From assembly GCA_963693315.1 (NCBI GenBank), contig OY856186.1:91615554-91679553 (forward strand): a stretch of DNA of 64,000 bases, read 5' to 3'. Source of the DNA: Diogma glabrata. Lineage: Eukaryota > Arthropoda > Insecta > Diptera > Cylindrotomidae. Shown piece by piece: positions 45,836 to 57,398 of this stretch. The translations under genes and the position numbers were made by a program. Below the pieces are notes generated by a model that was given only the letters and a program-made list of their open reading frames with translations, was not told where the DNA came from and searched no databases. Each line of letters starts with the position of its first letter. Position 1 is the first letter of the stretch.

Positions 45836-46684
45836 TATTGCAGTAAAGCCTAAACTAAAAAAATTAATAATTGACCATAATAACGAAATTAAAAACATAA
45901 GGAAATTGCAAGAAACAAACGGTGATTTCATTGATTTAATGGAACATATCAGAAATTTCGTCAAAGGAAAAGAAAAACACTGAGCATCTGCAATCCCTCA
46001 ACCTAGCATTACAAGGAAAAGATAAAGTTATTACTGATATTATTCAAACGATTTTGAGTTTTATGAAAAAAATTCAACTTTTTCAACGAGATTTAACAAC
46101 AAAAGTGTTCAACCACTTTCCTCGTCTGAAGAACATACTCTCTAAAATTAATGATAACAAACTGAGTGAATGCGACAGTAAATTAGCAGAATTATTGAAA
46201 GACTTTCATTTGCGATTCAATGATCTGAATAATTTAAATATTTCTCTCAATTTACTTGTAAATCCATTCGAGATTGACATTATTAACGAGGGCTTTTCGA
46301 TTCCTTGTTATCTTTTGAATGACAGTGCCTCAGGAGAAATGGAATTACTAGAGCTTCAGGAAGATCACATTCTTAAAATGCATCACTAAGCCAAATGCAC
46401 CACTATCTCCAAATGAGTTTTGGAAACTAGGGTCTCAATCAAAGTACCCCAATTTGAAAAAAGCTGCTGCCAGATTACTGTCCATATTCGGTACAGCATA
46501 TTGTTGTGAATCACTTTTTTCAACAATGAAGTTTATAAAATCAAACCACCGAATACAACCAACTTACAAATGAGCATTTAACGGAATTATTTCATACTGC
46601 GCTAACAAAGTATGAACCAGATTTCAGAAAATTCACGGCCAAGTTACAAACAAACATGCCATCTACCAGCAAGCATGTCATGTA
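45836..46684 (+). pseudogene. hAT-Charlie transposase remnant (C-terminal half)
   Basis: The open frame 46054-46389 reads IQLFQRDLTTKVFNHFPRL and LVNPFEIDIINEGFS. It is preceded at 45990 by LQSLNLALQGKD and followed, after a break at 46387, by the dimerisation domain YPNLKKAAARLLSIFGTAYC / CESLFSTMKFIKSNHR and LTELFHTAL in shifting frames. These words match the GTF2IRD2-like branch of hAT transposases. The BED finger and the first catalytic region are absent. Confidence 0.8.
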
Positions 46685-46865
46685 ACAAAATTTAAATATC
46701 TATTTGTATGGATTTTTAACCATAAGTATACATATTTGGTTTTCAATAAAATAAATATTTACAAACAATTGATACTTTTGAAATTTTTTATTTTTTTATG
46801 TTGGCTCTCGTAACGAGAGATTATTGTACTGCGGCTCCTCGTGTAGTGAAGCTTGGCCATCTCTG

Positions 46866-46873
46866 TTATAGTA
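46866..46873 (+). repeat. hAT target-site duplication, right
   Basis: Second TTATAGTA. Reading from the left flank into this flank keeps the LINE frame. Confidence 0.85.
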
Positions 46874-47380
46874 GTTTGAAGTGCCTTGATTCTGTTCAAC
46901 GCAGAGCTGTTAAACTGATTGGCAACTCAAGTCTTACTAATGAGCTTGATTCTTTACAGCACAGGCGAAATGTTGCTGATTTGACAATTTATCTGCAAAT
47001 ACATTATGGATGAACGAACTTTTGAAGAGATTAAATCAATTTTACCTGAACTAGCTATCCCATTGCGTAACATCAGAGCAAATGTTATAGCCCATCCTTT
47101 TACGGTTCATATAAAAAGGTGCAGAACTGTTGCCTTTCAGCGTGATTTTTTCAACAGAGTCGCTCATCTCTGGAACGCCTTACCTTCATGGGTTTTTCCT
47201 GATAGCTTTAATCCTCAAAATTTTAAAGAAAGCGTCCATAAAATTCTAAAAAAAACGTTAATTTATTCAAACTTAATCCCAATCCCTAGTTAGCATGGTA
47301 TCTTCGGATATTCAGAGACGTTAATTAATAATTTATTATAATTAACACTAAACATGCCTAACTTAGAATTAAAAAAAAAA
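46874..47380 (+). pseudogene. LINE C-terminus and 3' end (continues 42643-44578)
   Basis: Continues the LINE thumb frame: SLKCLDSVQRRAVKLIG, then, after a TGA at about 47010 in one frame and a start in another, RCRTVAFQRDFFNRVAHLWN and LPSWVFPDSF. The 3' untranslated part has ATCTTCGGATATTCAGAGAC and ends in poly(A) at 47371-47380. Together with 40990-41294 and 42643-44578 this is one LINE interrupted twice. Confidence 0.85.
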
Positions 47381-47471
47381 CACTCGGAATTTGAAACTAC
47401 TTATAATTGCCAATATTCTAAGTCCAAGAACGCATATGTTGATATTTTAAATTTGTGTTGGCAGCCAAATT

Positions 47472-47725
47472 GCTATACTTTCAGAGTAAGGCCTTAAGCC
47501 TGTAGCCGCCATATTGATTCCGCCGTTTTGAATTTTGAAAAGGGGCACACGGCATTGAAAACAAGAGACAATAAGCTACAATTTCTGTCCATAAAACTTC
47601 CGAAAATCCTAAACCAATTCTGGAGAGCAGGGGGTCTCCGAGTGGCAAAGAATGCCCCATATATATGATATATATTGTGATGAGGCACATTGCAATAGGT
47701 AAATTTTTATATGAAATCTACCTAA
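47472..47725 (-). repeat. TTAGGTAGATTT / GGGCATTCTTTGC composite repeat, copy 2
   Basis: Read inversely from 47725: TTAGGTAGATTTCATATAAA, TTGCAATG, then GGGGCATTCTTTGCCACTCG to the CAATATGGCGGC word. The TTAGGTAGATTT start recurs at 62405 and, shortened, at 61432-61453. AGGTAGATTT can pair with the following AAATTTACCT. Confidence 0.7.
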
Positions 47726-49440
47726 TAACCAAAAAGAAACAACTACCGTCAATGCTATCTTATCCAATGAGAATATGATTTTAAGGTCTGAAGTAGATAT
47801 GGCCAGTTATTTTATTGAATATTTTTATAGCATTGCGGAAAGCTTGAAAAAGTCACTACCATGTGTAGATAAATATATTTCAAATAACCTTAGCAAAGAA
47901 TTGATTGGAGCTTGCTTCTCTCAAAATTGTTTTGTATTTTGGCCTATATCAACTTCAGAGTTATATAAAACTATAAATGGATTAGAGTCCAAAAACTCAT
48001 GTGGCTATGACGGTATTAGCAACAAACTGATAAAAAAAATTAACGTATACATTGTTAAAGTAGTGTTAAAAGTAGGAATGTAAAGTGTTAAAGTAGGAAT
48101 TTTTCCAGAAAATTTGAAAAGAGCGCTTGTCATTCCTCTATACAAAAAAGGTGATATAAAAAGGTCGAAAATTACAGACCTATATCACTTCTGCAAGTGT
48201 TTTCCAAATTATTTGAAAAATGTATGAAAACTAAAATTTTAAGCTTTCTGGATAGGTCTGATTTTTTCCATAGTTCGCAATACGGATTTCGTGTAGGACG
48301 TAGTGCAGAGGATGCGTTGGTAAATTTTTGTAATAAGATATTAGAGTTTATCGCCCAAAATTGTACTGTAGGACTCTATGTTGACATTACCAAAGCTTTT
48401 GACATGGTTGTTCATGATATCTTTTTGGAGAATTTATATGCTGCAGGGCAGCATTTATAGTTGGTTTAAGTCATATCTAAGTCGAAGGGCTAAACAAGTA
48501 AAAATTAATGATTCACTTACCGATCCAAAATATGTCAATGTTGCTGTTCCACAAGGGTCTGTACTGGACCCAAGTTTATTTTTAATTTACCTAAACTCTA
48601 TTTTCGAGTAAAAATTTTACGGGAAAATATCAGTCTTTGCAGATGAAATGGGATTAAATTTTTTTCAAAAAAATATTTTTTCACTTGTTGAACAAATTAA
48701 TAAGGATTTGGCTCTGCTAAATCAATGGTTCCTAGTTCAATCTAAGGTTTTATGTAACAAAACTAAATTGATGTATTTTAGCTTAACTGATTACAATCTT
48801 CAAAACTTGGTAGTTAGAAGCCACTCGCCATTATGTGCTGGTAACAACTGTACAGATGATTGCTTTATTATTAAGAATGTTAAATCATTTAAATTACCTT
48901 ACACTAGAGTCTAGACAATCGTCTGAACTTGAAACCATCATGTCGATTATCTTAAAAAATATTTCTTATTGCTAAACAGTAAATTTTATCTCTTAAAATC
49001 TTTGTGTCTAGTGTCCATATTAAAAAATACATACTACGGCTTATTCAACTCAAAATTAGGATATGGTCTTTGTTGTTTTGCTGGAACTTATGTAAATACG
49101 TTAAAGCCTTTATTGAAAGCTCAAAAACATGTAATTAGGATTATTTTTAATAGGACAAGAATGTCCCACACTTGGCCTATATTCTGTTTAAATCGTATTT
49201 TGCCACTATGCAGTTATATGTGTACAAGATTCTGAAAGCGTTTTACATCATGAGCGGTAATCGTATGATACGATATCATACAATACCAAATCGAATACTT
49301 CGTTCCCAAAATTTAGTTATGCTACTGCGATTTAGAACAACGCATTTTAGAAACTGCTTCTTGGTTACTGCTCCCAACATTTTCAGAAAATTACATATAT
49401 TTCATTCTCCTACTCTGCGATATTCTTAAAATGTTTAAAA
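47726..49440 (+). pseudogene. Second decayed LINE (CR1/L2-like reverse transcriptase)
   Basis: Pieces in order: NGLESKNSCGYDGISNKLIK (47985), MFSKLFEKCMKTKILSFLD and SQYGFRVGRSAEDAL (48200-48330), GLYVDITKAFDMVVHD (motif A), VAVPQGSVLDPSLFLIYLNS (48540), then FADEMG (48635) where FADD is expected, and a thumb region 48700-49430. Four or more frame changes and the FADE substitution show that it is inactive. The endonuclease is missing. It starts right after the TTAGGTAGATTT repeat. Confidence 0.8.
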
Positions 49441-49805
49441 GAATGGCTTCTTAAAGTTACGGATATTGAGGAATTGTTTAAATTTATAATTTAATATCGT
49501 TTTTTGCATATACACATAAATATAATAAATTAATTTTGTGAATTTATTTCGTGTCTGCCCACGTCACATTTTTATTTAGCACTGAAAAAAAGATTTCTTT
49601 AAACATCTTCATAGATGCTAAAACTAAATTTCTTTTCTTTTTTGAAGGGGTGCATAAGACTAGTACCTCTGCTACTAAAATGCAATCCTAAATTTCTCTT
49701 TTCATAAATCATTTATTTAAATAATACATAGACACATAAGACATATATGACATATAGTAAACAATATAAAAATATAGATTTAATTTTGTTCAGTTATTAT
49801 ATATA
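49441..49805. other. No feature recognised
   Basis: AT-rich DNA after the LINE. A poly(A)-like LINE tail is not clear. Confidence 0.4.
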
Positions 49806-50176
49806 AACTAGGAATCGCGCAGTGGCCGAAATTCGGCCATTGTAAGTAGAAAATGCAAATAGAACTCCCAACCAAATAGCTACAACACATTATTTCAGAG
49901 TTTTATTAATTGATATAGATTGATTTTGAATTGTGAAACAAATAACTTGAAAAAAAAAAACAAAATAACCGAACAAAAAACTCAAACAAATACGCCTATG
50001 ACATTTTTGCCATTTTTTCTGAAAAAATCGTCAAAATTCAAAATAAAAAGTATTTTTCGGCATATCTACTCCCAAAGACCTATTCTACAATATACATATT
50101 GCCACACTTTTGATGGAGCAAATATTTTAAAATTGTACCGCAAAAATTTTGCTGACGTTTTTATATATAGATAGAT
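49806..50176 (+). repeat. Dispersed repeat with TGGCCGAA palindrome, copy 2
   Basis: TCGCGCAGTGGCCGAAATTC starts the copy, including the 17-bp palindrome TGGCCGAAATTCGGCCA. It ends TTTTTATATATAGATAGATA. It matches 10722-11052 throughout. Confidence 0.7.
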
Positions 50177-50246
50177 AGATTTTGAGCTGTGAAACAAATA
50201 ACTTGAAAAAAAAAACAAAATAACCGAACAAAAAACTCAAACAAAC
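50177..50246 (+). repeat. 70-bp partial duplicate of the preceding repeat
   Basis: ATTTTGAGCTGTGAAACAAA through ACTCAAACAAA repeats 49922-49992 almost exactly. It directly precedes the first codons of the BEL/Pao fragment. Confidence 0.75.
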
Positions 50247-50799
50247 GATCTGGGTCAATAACTTAAAATGTAATACACCTGAGTTACATGGTTTCTGTGA
50301 TGCGTCAGAACTTGCATACGCAGCAGCTGTATATTTTTCAACCAAAGATGAGAAGGGATTAAAAACAGTCACCTTACTAACAGCTAAGACTAAGGTGGCG
50401 CCAATGAACACAAAAATCACTCTTCCTAAATTAGAACTATGTGGAGCGTTGCTATTAGCCAAATTGTTACGAAATGTAGAACAAGTAATGCAAATTTCAA
50501 ATATAAAAACATATGCATGGAGTGATTCCACGATTGCATTAGCCTGGATAAGAGGTAGTCCAATGAGATGGAAAACTTTCGTTGCCAATCGAGTAACTGA
50601 AATACAACAACTTACTGATACTTCACAATGGAACCACGTTAAAACAGAAGACAACCCAGCAGATTGTGCTACTAGAGGAATTGATCCAGATAAATTAAGT
50701 GAACATCATTTATGGTGGAACGGACCAAATTGGTTAAAGGAAAATCAAGAAAAATGGCAAAAATTAACAACTGAATTAAAAATTAAAGATATTAGATAG
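50247..50799 (+). pseudogene. BEL/Pao RNase H region
   Basis: The frame is open from about 50247 to TAG at 50797. It shows LHGFCDASELAYAAAVYF and LLTAKTKVAP, LPKLELCGALLLAKLL, WSDSTIALAWI and NPADCATRGI, the order typical of the region after the reverse transcriptase in BEL/Pao polyproteins (acidic residues in CDAS, LEL and SDS). The upstream reverse-transcriptase core is absent. The minus-strand frame across it is a shadow. Confidence 0.85.
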
Positions 50800-50803
50800 A
50801 ACT

Positions 50804-52143
50804 GTGCTAACTACGATGATGACAACTGATCCATATAGTCTTCTTTGTACAAGATACTCTAAATTAATTAAACTACAACGAGTTATAGCATACTGTCAAC
50901 GATTTGTAAACCGACTTAGAAAAAAACAGTATCCGACGTCTCTAACCCTAACAACGATAGAGATGGAGGAAGCTTTGCAGCAGATCGTAATAACAGTCCA
51001 ATCTAAAAACTTTCATGAAGAAATATCACAACTAAAAACTAGAACGCATATCTCAAGTAAGAGTAAAATTTTTTCTTTGAGTCCGTTTCTAGACCAACAA
51101 GGAATACTACGGGTAGGAGGTAGATTACAAAATTCAACACTTTCATTTAACGAAAAACATCCGATTATTTTACCCAAAAAACATCCAGTAACCTAGTTAA
51201 TGATAACGAATGCTCATTTAACAACTTTGCATGGAGGAGCGCAGCTAACGTTATCTTACATCCGAAAGCGTTTTTGGATTATTAATGCAAAAAGCTTTGG
51301 AATTCGATTCATAAATGCGTAAAATGCCACAGATTCAAAGTTAAGGCCAATCAGCAAATAATAGGTAATCTACCATCATCAAGAATTGTTCCTTCTCGAC
51401 CATTTTTAAAAACAGGAGTAGATTATGCGGGGCCTCTTAACATTCGAACAACAAAAGGAAGAGGACATAAATCATACAAAGGCTACATAGCACTTTTTGT
51501 GTGTATGGCTACAAAGGCAGTCCATATTGAAGTCGTAAGTGATCTTACATCACAAGGATTCATTGCAGCATACAAGAGATTTACATCACGGCGTGGACTA
51601 TGCACTGATATTTACAGTGACAATGGCACAAATTTCGTTGGCGCCAGTGCTGAGCTCAGAAAAAAATTAACTATGCAACAACTTAATCCTGAATTTGAAG
51701 AGCTTCTCTCCAAAGACAACACTACTTGGCATTTTATACCACCTCGTGCCGCACATTTTGGTGGTCTATGGGAAGCATGAGTCAAATCAATGAAGTATCA
51801 TTTAAAAAGAGTGATAGGGGAAACAACATTAACCTTTGAAGAATTAACAACGTTACTCACTCAAATAGAAGCGTGCATGAATTCACGACCATTACCACCG
51901 TTGACATCTGATCCAAGTGATCTATCAGTTTTAACGCCTGGACATTTTTTGATTGGCGATTCCTTAATTTCACCGCCAGATCCAAATATAGGAGTATCTA
52001 ACCTAAATGGTCTTAAGCGATGGAGATTGGTTGAAGCAATGAAACAGCATTTTTGGAAGAAATGGTCCGAGGACTATTTATCAACTCTGCAACAAAGGTC
52101 TAAATGGGATAAAACTGAAACCGAAACTGAAACAAAGGTTTAA
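50804..52143 (+). pseudogene. BEL/Pao integrase, broken
   Basis: The N-terminal part at 50804-51196 includes LRVGGRLQNSTL and KHPIILP and ends at a TAG (51194). The His/Cys finger follows with NAHLTTLHGGAQ and, after a frame change near 51290, CVKCHRFK. The core at 51400-51780 has GVDYAGPLN, YSDNGTNFVGA and FHFGG-like words before a TGA at 51778. Then KSMKYHLKRVIGE, with the catalytic Glu region, and LTPGHFLIGD follow to 52143. A short duplicated segment around 52100-52150 shifts the frame. Confidence 0.85.
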
Positions 52144-52177
52144 ATGGAATGAAACTGAAAATATCGGGGAATTAGTT

Positions 52178-53209
52178 TTGGTAATAGATGATCAACTGCC
52201 ACCAACAAAATGGATGACGGCCAGAGTAGAAAAAGTATATCCAGGACTAGATAACAAGGTGCGAGTGGCGACAGTTTGTGGCCCGGGGAAGGTCATTCTG
52301 AAAAGGCCTATATCTAAATTATCACGCCTACCTATTGAAAAAGTAGATATTAATGATGATACGAATCTACAACAAAAAGGAAACAACGAAAAGAAGTCTG
52401 AAGAGCACAAAACTACCACCAATACTAGATGTACAAGAAGGAACATGGCACCATGCAAAATAAGCAGTAACCACTATATGTTTACAATGTTTGTGATATT
52501 TGCAATCCTTTGTGCTGGTCAAGCAGCAAACATTAGTTTCGTAAATAATCAGTGTGAGGTTCACAAACTGAACAACCAACCAGGAATTATCTTTGAAAAA
52601 TTAGGTAGAATGTGGTTCACCAACAATAATTGGAACATAATTGTCTATTTAGATTTGTCAGCCTACGAGCAAGAACTAAATATTTTTCACCGCTGTTTGG
52701 AAAAAATAAGCCAAATATGTAAGCAAACCAATATTTCAAATTGTAATCAAACATATCAACAGTTTGATCACATGCTAACGGAAATAGTACAGCATGACCA
52801 GTTGATCAGACATTCAACTCATCATCGAGAAAAAAGAGGTTTGATCAATGTCATTGGTCGAATAGAACATGAATTATTTGGAGTAATGGATGATCGAGAT
52901 GCTAATCACTACAAACAACAAATAAAACTACTTCGAATGAATGAAAATCACTTACTCCAGCTGCAGAAAAATCAAACCTCAATTGCCGAATCCACCTTGA
53001 ACATATTAAAAAGACAAGAGGCTGATATAAACAACCATTGGTTACAATTCAAAGAGCAATCTCAATTAGTTTTGGAAGGAATAAATCATGAAACAACATT
53101 TATTAAAATGTCTTTATACACAACGCTTCTAATGGTTAATTTTCGAAATAGACAAACAACACTTATACAAGTGTTGAAAAACACACATTCCATAATAACA
53201 AACAATTGA
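52178..53209 (+). pseudogene. Integrase-end domain fused in frame to envelope-like N-terminal half
   Basis: The frame starts with the short domain after the integrase (MVIDDQLPPTKWMTARV, VCGPGKVILKRPISKL). It then passes without a stop into an envelope-like part whose own ATG may be at 52445. A hydrophobic stretch (MFTMFVIFAILCAGQAA) looks like a signal peptide. Later REKRGLINVIGRI near 52830 combines a furin-type REKR site with a following hydrophobic stretch, as in invertebrate F-type fusion proteins. Asn-X-Ser/Thr sites and cysteines precede it. It ends at a TGA (53207) where the frame shifts. Confidence 0.75.
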
Positions 53210-53213
53210 ACAA

Positions 53214-53843
53214 TTGCAGAAAGAACTATCATATATTAATGAAAATATACCAAAGGGACAACAAATACCATGGCCAAACGGAAAACACAACATCCTTCAC
53301 ATGTATCGTGTGTTAACAGTCACAGCAAGAACAATTGAAAATCTGCTAATTGTCAACTTCAATTTTCCATTAGCAGACAACATGCTCCATAATATGTACA
53401 AACTCACCGCTTTTCCAATGAATACATTTAATGAATCTAAAGCAATTGTACCAAAAGGAGAGATTCTCATCACAGGCTTACACATGGACCAATACTATTT
53501 TATGTCAACCACGGATTTGGATAAGTGCTTTGCAGCAAGCTCAGAAGAGTTTTTATGTAAGCAAACACATCCAATTCATACAACTGATCCTACAAAATCA
53601 TGTGAACTATCAATACTCTACTGGAACAAAATCAACAAATACTGTAACGTTCAAAAAGCAAAACCTGTTGATAGTTGGTACCAATTAAAGAACAATACTT
53701 GGTTGTTCGCATTAAGCAATGAAACCAATCTTCGGATCATATGCAAAGAAGAACAATTTATGATCCATCTAAACGGAAGCGGAAAACTTATACTGAAACC
53801 AAGGTACGTGGCAAAGAGTGAAAAAATATTGTTACAATCCTAG
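53214..53843 (+). pseudogene. Envelope-like middle part
   Basis: Continues the preceding gene in another frame (one-base change near 53210) up to TAG at 53841. It contains a cysteine-rich ectodomain (CFAASSEEFLCKQ, CELSILYW, CNVQKA) as expected for an F-type envelope. It has no start of its own; the first possible codon is a TTG. Confidence 0.7.
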
Positions 53844-53885
53844 GGATCATACAACAGTACCATCTACTCAGTAATTTTAAATCAA

Positions 53886-54167
53886 ATGGATTTTGATGAT
53901 GAAGTCGGGTTCAACAACTTTAGTCAACTTTTGAATTACTCCATCAATAACAGTATTCTTCAAGAAGTGAGAATCGCAGAAAATTCTATTAATACAGTAA
54001 AATATCAAGAAACCTTACCTTTCTTGCAAAGGCCATCAGTTCATGATGTTCATCATTATTTTATTTTGTATGGACTAATTATGTCCATTGCAATTATTAT
54101 AATTATCAAATATCGATGCAGTAAAGAGGTTAATGGAATTCCTGCAGCCCAGCAACTAGAAGTATAA
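53886..54167 (+). pseudogene. Envelope-like C-terminal part with membrane anchor
   Basis: After the stop at 53841 the coding continues in a new frame and ends at TAA 54165. A strongly hydrophobic segment (FILYGLIMSIAIIIIIKYRC) followed by a short polar tail is the expected transmembrane anchor and cytoplasmic end. Confidence 0.7.
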
Positions 54168-54192
54168 CAGTATACAGCTGGGCCCCGGAGTA

Positions 54193-54488
54193 TGTTGATA
54201 CCTCAACAGATAAAAATATATCAACCAACCCTGCGGAAATCAATAATGCATAATAATGCAAAATTGCATTATTATATTTAATTAATTTTCTTTATAATAA
54301 CTTTATATAATTGTTAACGCAGCGAAAATTGCTTATTTAAAGAAAATGAATTACCATAAATAAATAAGAATTATTTTAACATTAAAACTTTAACATTATT
54401 TTTCTTCATCATACAAATCTTCCAGTAAAGCTAACTGTCCAGCCCCCACCAGTGAAAAGCGGGTTAGCTATTATTGAAAGATTGTACA
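54193..54488 (+). repeat. Possible 3' LTR of the BEL/Pao element
   Basis: Downstream of the anchor a purine/GC word GGGCCCCGGAG (candidate polypurine tract) precedes TGTTGATACCTCAACAG. A TG...CA unit could run from 54193 to GTACA at 54488. With no 5' LTR in the window this cannot be confirmed. Confidence 0.3.
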
Positions 54489-56350
54489 ATTATTATTATT
54501 TTGTTTAAAAATAGTTTATTATTATTTGAAATATTTAAATTACTAATTAATAATAAATTTATTACAAATAAAATGATAAAACGTAAAATCTATCATTTTC
54601 AAATGTAAACATAACCAAACATATCAACTGGCAGAACAAAAAGTCAAAACAATTTGCTACTACATTTACAAAAGTAGATTGATTTATTTTATGTTGTTTG
54701 TTGGCAAGTAAATAAATCAATTCTTTTTTAATCAAGCCAAAGAACGCCACATTAGTTTTTAAGCTATCAGGAATTCAAAAAAAAATTTGGTAGGTATTTT
54801 TAAGAGCTATAAGCTCATATAAATTAAATTTTCTTTTAGTCCTTAGTTTTAAAAGGGTTTGGGCTGAAAGGGCTTAAAGAAGTTACTGTTTACGAACATA
54901 TGCAAACCGTAAATGGCCATATCTTACTTAATTTTTATCCTGAAGAAAAACAAAGGAGACCAAATTTTTTAGAAAAGCATAACCTACAATTATTTAACAC
55001 TCAAATTTTCAATAGTTTTTTAGTTATTTTGAAGAAAAGGTAAGTTTTTGCAAAAATTCAAAAATCTCTTTTCACTTCCACCTTAATTTTTTTCAAAACT
55101 TTAACCTGCCAAACTTCTAGAGCATATGACATGTACATTAATAAAGTCAATTGTTAAGTGGTACCAATTACTTTTAATTAGGGTGGTAATTAAGGGATGA
55201 TTTTCACTTTTTTGTCGCAGAAAAAAACAGAGAATAACTTTGTTTTCGTCAAAACACGCTTAGCATTGACGCTCGGGACTTTTGTAATAACAAAAACAAA
55301 GGATTTTAATGCACTTTAAATAATATTATATCAAATTTACCAGAAAAACGCATTGTTTTTGTTTATTCACGTCGAAACTTTCAATTTTTGCATTTGGCGA
55401 ATATGAATATGAACCTTCAATTAGCTATTGCTCCGTTTCCATTGGGGCTACAGACACCATAAACCCAGAATTTGGTTTGTTTTTTTGTGAACTACATTGT
55501 AATTTAAAACGATTTTTACGGTAAATACTTACTTTTTGAGTTATTAATGAAAACCCATCTGAAAAAGTGTTTTTTTTAATGAAAAATGGACATTTTCAGT
55601 CGGAAATAAGTCGAAAAGTATCGACTTTCAGCTATTTCTTGGAACAAAGTTGCTTAAAATTAGTCAATCTATCTATTTCCGTACTTATTTTTCTCGTACG
55701 TGAGGGTGTGGCATTCACCCCTAGGGTAAAAGCACCCACCGACAGGCACAGGGTCAACTTTGAAGTAGAGGGCAAGTATAACCTAAATCCAAATGTTTGT
55801 GTAAATCGGTGCTGCTTGTAAGGAGTATACGGGAAAATGCTCATTGACTGGACTAAATATAATAATTAATATAATATGCTGCGGATATCTGACATTTAAA
55901 TTTACAATATGCCTAGCATTGTGTAAAGTATGCCCTATTTTTCCATAGCATGATTTTTCGATGCAATGATTTATGTTATGATATTTCGAAAATGTGTTTT
56001 TTATTCTATTTTACGAATTTCGATCAAATGATTTTTGGATTTTATTTTATTTTATTTTTTTTAAACCATCCGATGATATGAAATTCGGTGGTATGAGCTT
56101 TTGTACTACTGATTTTTGGTTCTATAATACCATTCGATGCTTTGATTTTTCAATGCTATGATGCGAACTCGATGAAAAATGGTCGTGTTCAGCGTTGGTC
56201 GCATACATCACCAATTCTATTTGTAGGTATTACATGTATTATTGTTTGGCATATTTCTCATTTGAGTGAATGTTTTTGTATAAATTGCTGTGATTGCTTA
56301 AAAGTTTTTCACATAACTTTGTTAAATTATATTACACTTTTAAAGTCACA
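54489..56350. other. No gene recognised; repeat-like tracts
   Basis: The 55.18-55.83 kb part (for example CACCCCTAGGGTAAAAGCAC) looks like a dispersed insect repeat, but no second copy is in the window. About 55945-56175 is degenerate TTCGATGCTATGATTTTT-like simple sequence. The rest is AT-rich. Confidence 0.4.
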
Positions 56351-56354
56351 ACCC

Positions 56355-56600
56355 TTAATTGTGATTTTCTGATGTCCACTTTTTATTTGCCGTAGAAAAA
56401 ACGTATCCAGTTGCAGCATTACATTCTGGTAGAGACAGCGCGTATTCTACAATTTTTAGTGCATTATTGTATGGAACATGGTTTGTTTCAAAATGATGAA
56501 ATGTTTCTAGCCATTTGTTCACCATTTGTATTGTAATTTTTACTAAAATCGTATATTCCTTTCCGTTCGCCGGGATTCCCCCGCTTGTCGCGTTAAAAAA
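56355..56600 (-). pseudogene. hAT transposase dimerisation-domain remnant
   Basis: The frame carries NALKIVEYALSLPECNAATG and YVFSTANKKWTSE, the layout of the hAT C-terminal dimerisation domain (normally ..IVEFALALPGTNA..ERVFS..N..WT.EK). The glutamate/arginine of the ERVFS word is changed to GYVFS. The remainder of the transposase is not seen, so it is a small decayed fragment. Confidence 0.6.
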
Positions 56601-57398
56601 AAAATTGTAATGTGATATGAATAACATCGGGTTGTTACCTGATATCGGGTTTTAAACGTCGCGAGAGGCGAAATGAATTGTGAAAAATCGGAAAACAGTT
56701 ATTTAATTCAAAATGTGATCGTATCCTATTATAAGACACCGTTAAAAGTGGGTCTATGCCTTGCAGTTAAAAAAAACACACAAGATTGTATTTTAATGTT
56801 CATCTTCAGATGAGCAGAAAGAACGCGTGTAAAGGTTAATTTCAACACCTTTTCACACATAAAAACTTAATTAATCAAATAAAGTTGAATATAAGTACTT
56901 TATATTCAGTTTCTGCAACATTTATAATTTTCAAAACATCACATTTCTTTTCGCTTTTAAATTCAATTTGTTATCAACTGTATATCGTTGTTATAAAGAA
57001 AATTGGGGAAACTCTTTATTTGTATATTCAATGTCTAATTTTTCTCTGTAAAAATCAGCTCTCGCTGATTCGTTTTGAACAAAAAAAAACTTTAATTTTC
57101 TCAATAATAAAATGAAAAACAACCTTTAAAGTGCAATTTAATTGAGTTGTTAAGCTCATTTATAATATACAGTTATACACATCGGGTGTCTAATTCGTTT
57201 CTCGTTAGTTATCGACATGAAAGAGAAAAAAACTCAAATAAATAATTTTTTTTTGTTATTGTTGGATACATTTGTAAAGTTATTGTGGTATATTTTTTTA
57301 ATACTTTTTAAAGATAATATTTACATTTACGTTTAATTCTTATTATGAACTTCAAATTTTTTGTTATTTATTTTTATTTTATTTTTAGAATATGTGTT

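Larger units (their letters stand above)
44579..46865 (+). mobile_element. hAT-Charlie-like DNA transposon
   Basis: Ends are CACACATGGCCAA and, inversely, CAGAGATGGCCAA. Next to the left end is ACCGCGGCTCGCGAGCCGCA with GCGGCTCTTTG, and near the right end GCGGCTCCTCG, words typical of hAT-Charlie subterminal regions. The 8-bp duplication TTATAGTA flanks it. It carries a transposase remnant at 45836-46684 and a small foldback at 45105-45714. It sits in the thumb region of a LINE. Confidence 0.9.
50247..54488 (+). mobile_element. BEL/Pao-type endogenous retroelement with envelope-like region, 5'-truncated
   Basis: Coding order on the plus strand is RNase H, integrase, a short linker domain and an envelope-like gene, followed by a possible 3' LTR. 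The 5' LTR, capsid, protease and most of the reverse transcriptase are missing; the element starts abruptly after a duplicated repeat piece. Several stops and frame changes disable it. Envelope-bearing BEL/Pao elements are known from insects and other invertebrates; this is an old inactive copy. Confidence 0.85.

Noticed and set aside
50127..50654. 175-codon minus-strand frame
   Set aside because: Antisense shadow of the BEL/Pao RNase H region.
52192..52579. Minus-strand frames of 70-88 codons
   Set aside because: Antisense to the integrase-end/envelope-like frame, which has the supported motifs.
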